From: Fidelibacterota bacterium
Lineage (GTDB): Bacteria; Fidelibacterota; UBA8477; JABMPR01
Assembly: GCA_016844955.1 (NCBI GenBank)
Contig: JAERTH010000060.1
Coordinates: 34,905 to 98,904, forward strand
DNA length: 64,000 bases
Direction of reading: 5' to 3'
The notes below the pieces were generated by a model. That model saw nothing but the letters and a program-made list of their open reading frames with translations. It was not told the DNA's origin and searched no databases. Every line of letters begins with the position of its first letter. Within the stretch, counting starts at the first letter, position 1. Both the position numbers and the translations under genes were made by a program. This document shows, piece after piece, positions 18,383 to 26,690 of this stretch.

Positions 18383-18510
18383 GTGAGTTGATTGGGTTCT
18401 GGGTTTGATGGGTTCTTGGGTTTAATGGGTTCTTGGGTTTAATGGGTTTAATGGGTTTAATGGGTTGGAGGGTTTATTGGGTTGGAGGGTTTATTGGGGT
18501 CTTGGGTTGC
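18383..18510. repeat. Degenerate 9-bp tandem array (GGGTTTAAT / GGGTTCTTG variants)
   Basis: About a dozen units of the form GGGTTTAAT, GGGTTCTTG, GGGTTGGAG and GGGTTTATT follow each other with little spacer. It begins about 40 bases upstream of the PolX-like start codon, so unit-number change could affect that promoter. The G-runs could also form unusual structures. Confidence 0.7.
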
Positions 18511-18633
18511 ATTGGTGCTTAAGTATTCGTCACCCAGAGCTCGTCGAAGGGTCTCAAATTGAATTGGAGGAGTTTTTGAGGTTGATGGGCTTGAGGGGAT
18601 ATAGGGTATAGGGTTATACGGGAAGTAGGGTGT

Positions 18634-18770
18634 GTCTTGCTGAGGCTCGACCGGAGGGAAAGAGACTCGAAGCATTCTGGTATTTGGTTTTTCTTTGATG
18701 CATTTGATGGGATGAAAACACTCGGAATCCAAATTTGAAATTCTTTTATCCATAAGCACCACGTACTACC
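18634..18770. repeat. 137-bp direct repeat, copy 1
   Basis: Starts GTCTTGCTGAGGCTCGACCG and ends at the ACGTACTACC at 18761-18770. It matches copy 2 at 18906-19042 with about six mismatches and no gaps. The repeat contains short inverted blocks (GAGGCTCGACC, GAGACTCGAAG) resembling REP-type elements. Confidence 0.85.
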
Positions 18771-18905
18771 AAAGGTATAGTGTTATGAGGGAAATAGTGG
18801 TTGTCTTGATGAAGCTCGAATTATGGTGGCGAAATTGTGTGAGTGAGAAGATGGCTATGGGTGTAAGGGGTTTGTTGGAATATGGGGTATAGGGAAAACG
18901 GGCTC

Positions 18906-19042
18906 GTCTTGCTGAGGCTCGACCGGAGGGAGAGAGACTCGAAGCATTCTGGTATTTGGTTTTTCTTTGATGCATTTGATGGGATGAAAACACTCGGAAT
19001 CCAAATTTGAATCACTTTTATCCATAAGCACCACATACTATC
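18906..19042. repeat. 137-bp direct repeat, copy 2
   Basis: Near-identical, gap-free copy of 18634-18770, 272 bases downstream. It ends 28 bases before the DUF6404 start codon, so it may supply or modify that gene's promoter. Confidence 0.85.
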
Positions 19043-19070
19043 TTTCGTGCAAACAAACCCAGGGGGATTC

Positions 19071-19412
19071 ATGAAAGAAAAAACAAAGATTGATGCTTAT
19101 ATAGACGCTCTGGAAAAGCAGGGAATTGATAGACGAGATGCTGTCCCACCGCTTTACAGGTGGTTTTGGTCGCTTGGATTACATGTGAGGCCACCACTGA
19201 ACCAGTCAATGTTTTCCATGATATTGCATCACCTCATCTTCTTCGTCATTGTCTTTCCGATTGTCATGTACATTCTTGGTTGGATTGGACTTTCTACACT
19301 GGATGGTGGTCTGCTCATATTTGTCGCCCTCTTTTCCGGAACCATCAGTGGATATATGACTGCGAGAAGGTTTAAGAAGCTGGGGACAGGAATTGATATA
19401 CCTGAGCTGTAA
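19071..19412 (+). CDS. DUF6404-family small membrane protein
   Basis: A 113-residue protein with a soluble N-terminal half containing AYIDALEKQGIDRRDAVPP and RWFWSLGLHVRPP, then two membrane segments (about residues 50-72 and 77-96), the layout of DUF6404 proteins. The ATG at 19071 has an AGGGGG site five bases upstream; a GTG at 19047 is in frame but has no ribosome site and lies in the repeat edge. No function is known for the family. It is a single gene between the repeat block and epmA. Confidence 0.75.
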   Translation: MKEKTKIDAYIDALEKQGIDRRDAVPPLYRWFWSLGLHVRPPLNQSMFSMILHHLIFFVIVFPIVMYILGWIGLSTLDGGLLIFVALFSGTISGYMTARRFKKLGTGIDIPEL

Positions 19413-19495
19413 TTTTTGAGATGACCTAAATCATCAATTGATAAGATTCCGATATTTTCCATAAATTACTCCATCCTCCTGCTTAATATGTTGGC

Positions 19496-20503
19496 ATGAA
19501 TCCTGACCGACTCCGGCAAAAGCGCGAACTGATAAATCTGCTGCGTGAGTTTTTCAGCTCAAAAAATTTCTTTGAGCTGGAGACGCCCCTGCTGGTCCCT
19601 TCCCCTGGTATGGACGTACATTTGCACAGCTTTCAAACCAGCTATGTGCAGCACGATGGTACCGAAAAGACTTACCACCTTCCCACTTCTCCTGAATTTT
19701 CCATCAAGAAGGCGCTGGGATTCGGATTTGAAAAGGTGTTTGAAATTGCCCGTGTATTTCGGAACCAAGGTGAGTTAGGCCCCTTTCATCATCCCGAATT
19801 CAACATGCTGGAATGGTATCGTCCCGGAGACTATGTAGATATCATGAATGATGTTGAAATTCTGCTGAATTACCTTAGCCAACATTTTTCTTCAATTGCC
19901 CTGACTGAATCTGACTATTGGGTGAAATCCGTCAAGCGAACATCAATTCAGGAATGTTTTCGAATATATGCTGGTATGGACATTGAGGCAGGTATTCAAG
20001 ATGTTGAGACCTGGCGGCAGTCTGCTGAGCAACAGCTTGATGAGCGCATTCCTGCTGATGATACCTTCGAGGATATTTTCTTCCGAGTATGGATGAAATG
20101 TATTGAACCCAAACTGGGTAAAATCAGTCCTGAGATAGTTTATGATTATCCCGCATCTATGGCAGCCTTATCAAAGCTGAAGGAACCAGAGAAGCTCTGG
20201 GCCGAGCGCTTTGAGCTCTATATCCACGGTGTAGAAATCGGTAATGCTTTTAGCGAATTAACTGACTCCAAGGAACAGCTACAGCGTTTTCAATCAGCCA
20301 ACACTGAGCGGGAGAAGCTGGGGTATCCCCCCCACCCAACAGATGAAGACTTTATCGCAACAGTGGGTAAAATGAAACCCACTGGCGGAATTGCTATAGG
20401 AGTAGAGCGCCTGCTGATGGCACTTACTGGTGAATCAGATATTCGTCAATTTTTCCTTCAATCATTCAGCGTAGACCCGATGGGTGATATCAACCTTAAA
20501 TAA
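19496..20503 (+). CDS. epmA: Elongation factor P--(R)-beta-lysine ligase (EpmA/PoxA/GenX)
   Basis: A 335-residue class II lysyl-tRNA-synthetase-like protein without the N-terminal anticodon-binding domain, as in EpmA. Motif 2 reads FEIARVFRNQGELGPFHHPEFNMLEWY and motif 3 includes PTGGIAIGVERLLMAL; ETPLLVPSPGMDVHL is typical of EpmA. The enzyme attaches beta-lysine to EF-P so that ribosomes pass polyproline stretches. Neither efp nor epmB is in the window. The 3' end overlaps the end of the convergent DUF4249 gene by 46 bases. Confidence 0.93.
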   Translation: MNPDRLRQKRELINLLREFFSSKNFFELETPLLVPSPGMDVHLHSFQTSYVQHDGTEKTYHLPTSPEFSIKKALGFGFEKVFEIARVFRNQGELGPFHHPEFNMLEWYRPGDYVDIMNDVEILLNYLSQHFSSIALTESDYWVKSVKRTSIQECFRIYAGMDIEAGIQDVETWRQSAEQQLDERIPADDTFEDIFFRVWMKCIEPKLGKISPEIVYDYPASMAALSKLKEPEKLWAERFELYIHGVEIGNAFSELTDSKEQLQRFQSANTEREKLGYPPHPTDEDFIATVGKMKPTGGIAIGVERLLMALTGESDIRQFFLQSFSVDPMGDINLK

Positions 20504-21618
20504 AAGTTGATCGGTGTTTTCGCTCCCAGGGCACCCAGTACCACATTCCCATCTTGATCTCTCCAGCTTGAAAGCTCACGGTCACGAATAGGAAGGCCGG
20601 AATAAACATAATTACCATAATTACTGGTGTAGGATTCCAGGGCAAACGTATATAACCCCAGAGGTACACCGATGAAGTTTCCCTGAAATTCCAGCAAGTC
20701 GTTATCTTCACTTCTATTGATTGCTACGGCAAGGCTGGCATAGAAACCCTTGGTAGAATCTTTGTGGATGACCTCATCCATGAGCACCGCGCAAAATCCG
20801 GTTTCACTTGAATTATTCCAGATCATCTGGGCATAATTGTTTGATTCACTAACCAATGTATCACCAATCCAGACTGCGTTTTCCCACGCAACATTTACCG
20901 GAGGTCCAGCAATATCAGTGGTGGCTGAAATAACGCGTCCATCGGTTGTGGTCAGTACCATTTCATATTCGAGATCTTGATCGAGGACGACGGCAGCAAA
21001 TGCTGGTTTGGGAACGTAGGCACCATAAAAGTAGGTCACAATGGGATTTTCTTTCATCGCTTCAGGGGGCCCTCCCGGTCCGTAGACCACATCAAAGGCT
21101 GCTGCCCGTGAGGTCCATTCAAACTCAGCGACCTGAGTCCCTGAATTGGCTTCTCTGAGAATAACCGACACCATTGTGGAATCATGAACCTGAGTGAGAA
21201 TTTCGATATAATCGTCGACGTGGGGCTCACCCGGATCAGCAATACCATTACCGCGTCCTTCAGGTATGTCGTCAGGACCTCCCTGACTGACACCAATGTC
21301 ATCATTTAGAGGCTCTCCCTCATCCCAACGATTGTTGCCATTTTCATCAGTATAGCTTTCCCAGTCTCCATTGTCATCAATACCATTAAAGAGAGAGGTA
21401 TCAGTAACCAAGACAGTATGATCCACGCGTATAATTGATTTTGAGAAATCACCAGCGTCAAGAACGCCCTCGATCCGTAATTCTTGCTCATAGTTTTCGA
21501 AATCATCCGCAAAATCTGCAATGCTCAATTCTTCTGTACATGAAGTTGTGAGCATGGATGCAAGGAGCAATACCAGCAGGCTGAATTTTGCGGTGAAGTG
21601 CTTAATTAATATATTCAT
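20458..21618 (-). CDS. DUF4249 lipoprotein, partner of the TonB-dependent receptor
   Basis: A 386-residue protein with a signal peptide and lipobox LTTSC (C27), and the N-terminal LRIEGVLDAGDFSKSIIRV strand pattern of DUF4249, a family nearly always encoded after a TonB-dependent receptor in FCB bacteria. Residues about 80-136 form an acidic insert (DENGNNRWDEGEP, GRGNGIADPGEP) like calcium-binding loops. The ATG at 21618 is preferred: an AGGTG site lies six bases upstream and overlaps the receptor stop; a GTG at 21627 is also in frame. It probably sits on the outer membrane and helps take up a ligand, whose identity is unknown. Confidence 0.83.
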   Translation of the reverse strand: MNILIKHFTAKFSLLVLLLASMLTTSCTEELSIADFADDFENYEQELRIEGVLDAGDFSKSIIRVDHTVLVTDTSLFNGIDDNGDWESYTDENGNNRWDEGEPLNDDIGVSQGGPDDIPEGRGNGIADPGEPHVDDYIEILTQVHDSTMVSVILREANSGTQVAEFEWTSRAAAFDVVYGPGGPPEAMKENPIVTYFYGAYVPKPAFAAVVLDQDLEYEMVLTTTDGRVISATTDIAGPPVNVAWENAVWIGDTLVSESNNYAQMIWNNSSETGFCAVLMDEVIHKDSTKGFYASLAVAINRSEDNDLLEFQGNFIGVPLGLYTFALESYTSNYGNYVYSGLPIRDRELSSWRDQDGNVVLGALGAKTPINFYLRLISPIGSTLND

Positions 21619-21627
21619 TTCATTCAC

Positions 21628-23994
21628 CTAAAATTTGAATTCCACACCAAAGGTGGGTAAGAATGGGAACATGCCAATACCTTCTACAGTTCCTGCAGAT
21701 AAATCCCAATTATAGAAAAAGGTATTGAAGTGATTGGTCACGTTGATGACCTGGAATTTGAAAAGACCATCCAGGCCAAAGGGAGTAATTTGCCGTGAGT
21801 AACTCACATCCACTCTGAAATAGTCTGGATAGCGGGCAGAATTCCGAGAACCCTTGATATCTTCGAGTGAGGAATATGGATTGTTGAAATCGAATGCTGC
21901 CTGACCAGAATGCTGCGTGTAAGTGTATCCTACAGTGGGTGTATATAGATTAGAGCTACTGCTACTCAGCGTCAAGCCAAATGAATTCTTGGTTGAGGGT
22001 GAATAGTTCACTACTAGGTTTACAGAGAATGGTTGATCGTATTTTGAGCTGTATATCTCACCGTCACTTTCGATGATGAGGCCATCGCCATTAAAATCGA
22101 ATTCCTGCTGGCTCTGCATATATGAAAAGCCCAGCCAGCCAGTCAATTTACCGGCATTCTTTTTAAGCAACAATTCAGCCCCCATAACTTCAGCAGTTCC
22201 CTCGGTATAGTCATCGTCAGGATTTTCATAATCCTGATTGGGATTCATAACCAGAGTGTTCTTATAGGGTTTATAGTAACCTTCAAGACTTGCGAAATAG
22301 CCATCTCCCAACCATTGCTCAACTCCCAGGATAAAGTGCTGCACTGACTTGGCACTGTAATTTTCAGGAATTGGATTCCAGAAATCTACAATACTTAGAA
22401 TGGCATCTTCATCTTGTGCTGTAAACAGGAACTGATTGTAGACACCCCAGGCCCCCTTGAGCGCCAGATTGGTGTTCAGCAGATACTTAAATCCCAGGCG
22501 AGGTTCATAATACAGGTCATCGTGGGCAGAATATTTAGATAAACGCAGACCTGCTTGAAGCATGATTACCGGACTGGGCTGCCATTTTTCCTGGATAATT
22601 CCGCTATAAATCATGTTTGATTCATTTTCATCGATAAAATTGAGATCACCACTTCCAATACGGAATTGAATTCCCAGGTCCTTCGCTTCAAGCCCCAGTG
22701 TCATGGTATGTTCGGGTGAGATGTACCAATCAAGGTTTTCCTTTATGGTCCAATCATCAATCTCATTGAAAACAACAAAATTACTGCCAGCACTGGAGCC
22801 GCTACTATCCTTGGTGGCATATTCGAGATCGACATCAAATTGATAGACAGTATTGGCCATTGAGAGGGTGGAAACAAATTTTGAATTTGGCACCCAGCGC
22901 CATTCTGCACTGTTGGTGGTATTACCCCAGTCCCAGCCAAAGCTTACTTCAGATTCAGATTGTTCCAGATCGAAGGATATCCGATCCTGACCGCCGTAAT
23001 GGGAAAATGCCAATCGATTTGTGGGATTTATGTTTTGAACCACCTTGCCCTGGACATCATAAAAATAGTACTTCCAGTCCATGGGTTCATCCTTGGCCCA
23101 GTAGTACAGACGGGCAACCTGATCAAAGTAAGTCCGTCTTCCTGAAAGCATCCAGGAGCCTTTGTATAGCGGTCCCTCTGCTAAAAGTTTTGAGCTGAGC
23201 AGATTTACTTCACCCCGCACCTGACTCACATCAAAAAACTCTCCCAGCTTTGTGCCGGTGAACAGTTTGTTGTGTTTGGAGTCACCTTCACGACCGGTAA
23301 TGCTTAGAACCGATGAAATGCGGTTACCATAACGAGCGGGAAACCCACCTGCCAAAAACTCTGCATCCGCAATGGCGTCTGCATTAAAGGTGGAGAAGAC
23401 ACCCCCGAGATGGAAGGGGTTATAAATCTCGATACCATCCAGCATGATCAGGTTTTCGTCAGGGCTACCACCACGGACCACCAGAGCGGAAGAGAAATCA
23501 CTTGATGATTGCACACCGGGCAGCAATTGTAAAGTTCTGAAAATATCGGCCTCCACAAATGCAGGCATGGTCTTCACATCCCGCATGCTGAGACTGACAG
23601 CACTCACTTCGATTTGTTTTTCAAAACGCTGACGGTCACCAGTGACAATGACTTCCTCACCTTCTATGGAAGAAGGAGAAATCTCAAAATCATGACGTTC
23701 CTCCAGCTCGGCAGCTACTGATATTTGCTTTTCAGTACGATCATAGCCCATCATCAAAATCTGCAGTGTGTAGTTGCCCGGTGGAATTCCACTAATGATA
23801 TAATACCCGGCGTTATTAGTGGCTGCACCGATACCGGTATTCTTTAAGCTCACGTTGGCATAGAGTAACGGCTCCCCGGATTCTGCATCCCTTAGAAAGC
23901 CATTGATTCGCCCAGAAGGTGCCTGGCCTAAGACTTGACTGGCCAGAAGCAGTATCATCACCATCAGGACTTTGTTCTTTATGTTAAATCTCAT
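21628..23994 (-). CDS. TonB-dependent outer membrane receptor with carboxypeptidase-regulatory-like domain
   Basis: A 788-residue protein with a signal peptide (MRFNIKNKVLMVMILLLASQVLG), a CarboxypepD_reg-like beta-sandwich (residues 28-110: GRINGFLRDAESGEPLLYANV and GNYTLQI), a plug domain (VKTMPAFVEADIFRTLQLLPGV, VVRGGSPDENLIMLDGIEIYNP) and a beta-barrel ending in an aromatic strand (TFGVEFKF). The architecture is that of FCB TonB-dependent receptors that move polymers, peptides or metal complexes across the outer membrane. It is followed without a gap by the DUF4249 lipoprotein gene. The substrate cannot be read from sequence. Confidence 0.92.
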   Translation of the reverse strand: MRFNIKNKVLMVMILLLASQVLGQAPSGRINGFLRDAESGEPLLYANVSLKNTGIGAATNNAGYYIISGIPPGNYTLQILMMGYDRTEKQISVAAELEERHDFEISPSSIEGEEVIVTGDRQRFEKQIEVSAVSLSMRDVKTMPAFVEADIFRTLQLLPGVQSSSDFSSALVVRGGSPDENLIMLDGIEIYNPFHLGGVFSTFNADAIADAEFLAGGFPARYGNRISSVLSITGREGDSKHNKLFTGTKLGEFFDVSQVRGEVNLLSSKLLAEGPLYKGSWMLSGRRTYFDQVARLYYWAKDEPMDWKYYFYDVQGKVVQNINPTNRLAFSHYGGQDRISFDLEQSESEVSFGWDWGNTTNSAEWRWVPNSKFVSTLSMANTVYQFDVDLEYATKDSSGSSAGSNFVVFNEIDDWTIKENLDWYISPEHTMTLGLEAKDLGIQFRIGSGDLNFIDENESNMIYSGIIQEKWQPSPVIMLQAGLRLSKYSAHDDLYYEPRLGFKYLLNTNLALKGAWGVYNQFLFTAQDEDAILSIVDFWNPIPENYSAKSVQHFILGVEQWLGDGYFASLEGYYKPYKNTLVMNPNQDYENPDDDYTEGTAEVMGAELLLKKNAGKLTGWLGFSYMQSQQEFDFNGDGLIIESDGEIYSSKYDQPFSVNLVVNYSPSTKNSFGLTLSSSSSNLYTPTVGYTYTQHSGQAAFDFNNPYSSLEDIKGSRNSARYPDYFRVDVSYSRQITPFGLDGLFKFQVINVTNHFNTFFYNWDLSAGTVEGIGMFPFLPTFGVEFKF

Positions 23995-24635
23995 TGATTC
24001 TCAATTCCTTTTTTAATCCTCATCCATGGATGATTAGCTCTTCATATTTAGCTGAAGCCAAACATCACTATCATCTCAATACAGCACGACTCATTTATCA
24101 ACGGCTATGCCACAAAATTGTTTCGAGTTGCGGCGTCTGGTTCTATTCAACTTACGCGAATTGAGTGCTCCGCAGCATAACAAATTCGAGACAATACCTG
24201 TCCTTTTTGATATAGTGGTATATCAGAAGTGCATAATCCAGTCACTCCGATATGATTTATGATACTATTTCGGGGTGTACATCCCTTTAGCGAGAAAGGC
24301 ATGATACTGCTGGGGTTCATAGTCAGACTCATCCAAAATCCCCATGCTTGTTGAAAGTATGTCTTCTGATTTTACACATGGCTGGAATGTAGAACAGTGC
24401 GATGCCTGGAATATCAGTATTCGAAAAACGATTGATTTGGCTCGGTAAACCTGTGATTAAGCCTGATAAGGGTAAATCACAGCGTTCTACCAATATGCAT
24501 TCAATATTAAGCAGGTGATTGTTTCAGCGAAGTATTGTGAGGAGTATCTTTTGAAGGGTGACTAGAATTGAAAAGGGTGGGAAGCCCCACCCTTTAAGAT
24601 CATAATAAAAACGGAAATTCTCGAAAATGATCGAA
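23995..24635. other. 641-bp intergenic region, TonB receptor to DUF6249
   Basis: No gene is supported. It should hold the receptor promoter near 24000-24150. A small perfect hairpin TGATATA-GTGG-TATATCA lies at 24208-24225, and the DUF6249 terminator is at 24572-24596. Short open frames here show no family features or ribosome sites. Confidence 0.5.
24572..24596 (-). terminator. Terminator hairpin after the DUF6249 gene
   Basis: AAAGGGTGGGG pairs with CCCACCCTTT around a short loop, about 40 bases past the DUF6249 stop codon. Only two to four Ts follow on the minus strand, so efficiency is uncertain. Confidence 0.55.
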
Positions 24636-24986
24636 CTATTCGTTTTCCTCTTGCGGGCCTTCTAAACGATAGACAATCAGATAGGCAGCCCCAACTGCGA
24701 CTGGGATAAGGCCCCATACCCACATACCACTGGGGGCATCTTCAGGAATGGCTAAACCCATACCTAAGCTTATCACTATACCTGTTAACAGCCAGATAAG
24801 GCCAGAAAGAAGTCGATTCCTTTGATTATCTGGAAATTTGACTTCGACGCCCTTCTCGATGGCGGCCAGAATCTCTTGGCTTTCTACCTTACGTTTTTGA
24901 AGTTTGAGGAAGAGAGCTACGATAATTATCGCAGCAATTGATAAAAACATACTGATCGGTATTAACGCTTCCCATGCGGTTTCCAT
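24636..24986 (-). CDS. DUF6249 membrane protein, divergent to the ECF sigma gene
   Basis: A 116-residue protein with an N-terminal membrane segment (about residues 9-27), a short charged stretch with ESQEILAAIEKGVEVKFP, and two further membrane segments (about 60-78 and 85-105). This is the DUF6249 layout, often found next to ECF sigma factors in FCB genomes. The ATG has an AAGGAG site seven bases upstream. A promoter identical in core elements and spacing to that of the neighbouring sigma gene lies at 25024-25054, so it is probably part of the same ECF regulon. No molecular function is known. Confidence 0.75.
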   Translation of the reverse strand: METAWEALIPISMFLSIAAIIIVALFLKLQKRKVESQEILAAIEKGVEVKFPDNQRNRLLSGLIWLLTGIVISLGMGLAIPEDAPSGMWVWGLIPVAVGAAYLIVYRLEGPQEENE

Positions 24987-25023
24987 ATTCGTCTCCTTAA
25001 GAGTTATTTTGCTTCATCGTGAT

Positions 25024-25054
25024 ATTAGACCTTTTTATCATCTCAAATGTTGCA
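25024..25054 (-). promoter_or_regulatory. Putative ECF-type promoter of the DUF6249 gene
   Basis: On the minus strand: TGCAACATTT, 14 bases, then GTCTAAT. The same two elements with the same spacing appear on the plus strand at 25089-25119. A start site about seven bases downstream would give a leader near 30 bases that contains the AAGGAG ribosome site. Confidence 0.7.
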
Positions 25055-25088
25055 GATCCACTGAAGTTTTTTTTTGTTTCTTGGAAAC

Positions 25089-25119
25089 TGCAACATTTCT
25101 AACATTTCCTCAGTCTAAT
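25089..25119 (+). promoter_or_regulatory. Putative ECF-type autoregulatory promoter of the sigma factor gene
   Basis: TGCAACATTT (25089-25098), 14 bases, GTCTAAT (25113-25119). It mirrors the promoter at 25024-25054 on the other strand. The -10 element overlaps the first in-frame ATG (25118), which therefore should lie upstream of the transcript. Confidence 0.7.
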
Positions 25120-25126
25120 GATTAAT

Positions 25127-25672
25127 ATGAACTACATGTTCAAGAAGAAGAGCAAAACATCAGACTCCTTTTTCCGTGAATTGGTAAGTGAGCATGGTGA
25201 GCGAATCTATAATCTTGCCCTGATGAAGTGTAATCAGGCAACCCTGGCTGAAGATATTACGCAAGAGACATTTATCCGAGTCTTCAAAGGTCTTCAGGCA
25301 TTTAGGGAGGAAGCACAACTGGGGACCTGGATATATCGCATTGCCTTAAATGTATGCCATACCATGATGAAGAAAGAACTGGGTCATCAGCAGCGTGAGG
25401 TGCAATTGAACGAAAATGATTTTTCAGGTTTTGTGGATGAGGAAAGCGATGTTCAGGTGATTCATAGCCAGATGACCAGGAAAGAGAGTATTCGTACTGC
25501 CATCTCATCCCTTCCCCCCCAACAGGCCAATGCAATAACCCTATACTATTTAAAAGATTTTCAGTATTCAGAAGTAGCTGAGATTATGGCTATTCCTATA
25601 AACACTGTCAAATCCCATCTGCGTAGAGCCAAAGAGAACCTGCGTCACTTGATTCCAGAGGAGGCCATATGA
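25127..25672 (+). CDS. ECF-family RNA polymerase sigma factor
   Basis: About 181 residues. Region 2 is visible as FFRELVSEHGERIYNLAL...CNQATLAEDITQETFIRVFKGL and W-x-YRIALNVCH; region 4 as SLPPQQANAITLYYLKDFQYSEVAEIMAIPINTVKSHLRRAKENL. It has no region 3, as expected for ECF sigma factors. The start is uncertain: the ATG at 25118 sits inside the predicted -10 element, so ATG 25127 or 25136, with almost no leader, is more likely. The downstream membrane protein overlaps by ATGA and may be its anti-sigma factor. The signal it responds to is unknown. Confidence 0.9.
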   Translation: MNYMFKKKSKTSDSFFRELVSEHGERIYNLALMKCNQATLAEDITQETFIRVFKGLQAFREEAQLGTWIYRIALNVCHTMMKKELGHQQREVQLNENDFSGFVDEESDVQVIHSQMTRKESIRTAISSLPPQQANAITLYYLKDFQYSEVAEIMAIPINTVKSHLRRAKENLRHLIPEEAI

Positions 25673-26055
25673 GCCACTTAAACGAAGACAATCATGAATA
25701 TATAAAAGTTTTAGGTGATGAGATCATAGAGCAAATTCCTCATCAACTCAAACAGAATCTTGAAACTATTCCAGCGGGATTTGGTGCTCGCACGAGTCGC
25801 TCCCTGGATCGTTTCACGATGATACTGAATCTTATTTTGGGTGGCTGGATTCTGGCAACAATGCTCATATTTCAGGAGAGTTTGCTCTCATTGGTTACAA
25901 GACTGTTTGCACACTTCTCCATCCCAGAAATAGCAGCTACCCAATGGTACTCCCATCCCTATGCAATTTTTCTGGTGTTGGCACTGGGTGGTGTTGGAAT
26001 TTGGTGGTATGATATCACTGATGGACATCCGCGTGGCAAAACGACCCAAAAATAA
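25669..26055 (+). CDS. Small two-TM membrane protein, candidate anti-sigma factor
   Basis: A 128-residue protein with a cytosolic N-terminal part of about 55 residues and two hydrophobic segments (about residues 59-78 and 101-119). It matches no family I can name. Its ATG overlaps the sigma factor stop codon (ATGA), and small membrane proteins in this position are commonly anti-sigma factors, which is the basis of the suggestion. It lacks the HxxxCxxC zinc motif of ZAS-type anti-sigma factors, so it would be a different kind. Confidence 0.7.
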   Translation: MSHLNEDNHEYIKVLGDEIIEQIPHQLKQNLETIPAGFGARTSRSLDRFTMILNLILGGWILATMLIFQESLLSLVTRLFAHFSIPEIAATQWYSHPYAIFLVLALGGVGIWWYDITDGHPRGKTTQK

Positions 26056-26080
26056 AGAGCCCCACATACTGTGAGGCTCT
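26056..26080. terminator. Possible terminator hairpin between the sigma operon and rubrerythrin
   Basis: AGAGCC-CAC pairs with GTG-GGCTCT with one unpaired base on each side, directly after the stop codon of the convergent plus-strand gene. T-runs are weak on both strands. Confidence 0.4.
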
Positions 26081-26111
26081 CATTGCATCATATTCTAGTG
26101 AGTCTGGAAGT

Positions 26112-26690
26112 TTACCAGTTTTCTCCCAATAGTTCAAAGTGATCCTGGGGATGTAAACAGGCTGGACATGCTTTGGGGGCATCTTCACCTTCATGGAGGT
26201 AGCCACAGTTGATACAGCGCCAGACGACTTTGCCATTGCGCTTGAAAACTTTGCCTGCTTCCAGGTTTTTAGCCAGGTCAGCATAGCGCTTGCCATGTTG
26301 TTTTTCAGCTATTGAAATGGATTCAAAAGCTATTGCCACGGCATTAAAACCTTCCTCGCGAGCTACTTTGGCGAATTCGGGATACATAACCGTCCATTCA
26401 TGCTCTTCACCAGCGGCTGCAGCTTTAAGGTTGTCAAGGGTGGTTCCTATCACACCAGCTGGAAAGGTTTCAGTAATTTCAAGGTCACCGCCTTCGAGGA
26501 ATTTGAAGAAGCGTTTGGCGTGTTCTTTTTCATGATTTGCTGTCTCAGTGAATATCTGAGATATCTGAACCAGACCTTCTTTTTTGGCAGCACTGGCAAA
26601 ATAAGTGTAGCGATTTCTTGCCTGTGATTCACCCGCAAAAGCGATCAATAGATTTTTCTCAGTTTGAGTACCTTTTATACTTTTACCCAT
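26112..26690 (-). CDS. rbr: Rubrerythrin
   Basis: A 192-residue protein with an N-terminal ferritin-like diiron domain (E-x-x-R in FAGESQARNRYTYFA, ETANHEKEHAKRF, AREEGFNAVAIAFESISIAEKQHGKRY) and a C-terminal rubredoxin-type FeS4 site (CINCGYLHEG...CPACLHP). Rubrerythrins reduce hydrogen peroxide in anaerobic or microaerophilic bacteria. The ATG at 26690 (MGKSIKGT) has a GGAG site six bases upstream, so 28 further upstream codons in the same frame are not counted. It is a single gene converging on the sigma operon. Confidence 0.95.
   Translation of the reverse strand: MGKSIKGTQTEKNLLIAFAGESQARNRYTYFASAAKKEGLVQISQIFTETANHEKEHAKRFFKFLEGGDLEITETFPAGVIGTTLDNLKAAAAGEEHEWTVMYPEFAKVAREEGFNAVAIAFESISIAEKQHGKRYADLAKNLEAGKVFKRNGKVVWRCINCGYLHEGEDAPKACPACLHPQDHFELLGENW

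Larger units (their letters stand above)
18343..19070. other. Repeat-rich non-coding block between the PolX-like and DUF6404 genes
   Basis: No credible gene is present: the open frames here run through low-complexity repeats. It holds a degenerate GGGTTTAAT-type tandem array, two copies of a 137-bp direct repeat, and a truncated third relative between them (about 18775-18825). The promoters of the PolX-like operon and of the DUF6404 gene must lie at its two ends. Confidence 0.7.

Noticed and set aside
18457..19072. Several overlapping minus-strand open frames in the repeat block (up to 101 residues)
   Set aside because: They read through the tandem and direct repeats, have no ribosome sites or family features, and are repeated because the DNA is repeated.
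24147..24332. 61-residue minus-strand open frame in the receptor-DUF6249 gap
   Set aside because: Low-quality composition, no ribosome site and no motif; treated as non-coding.
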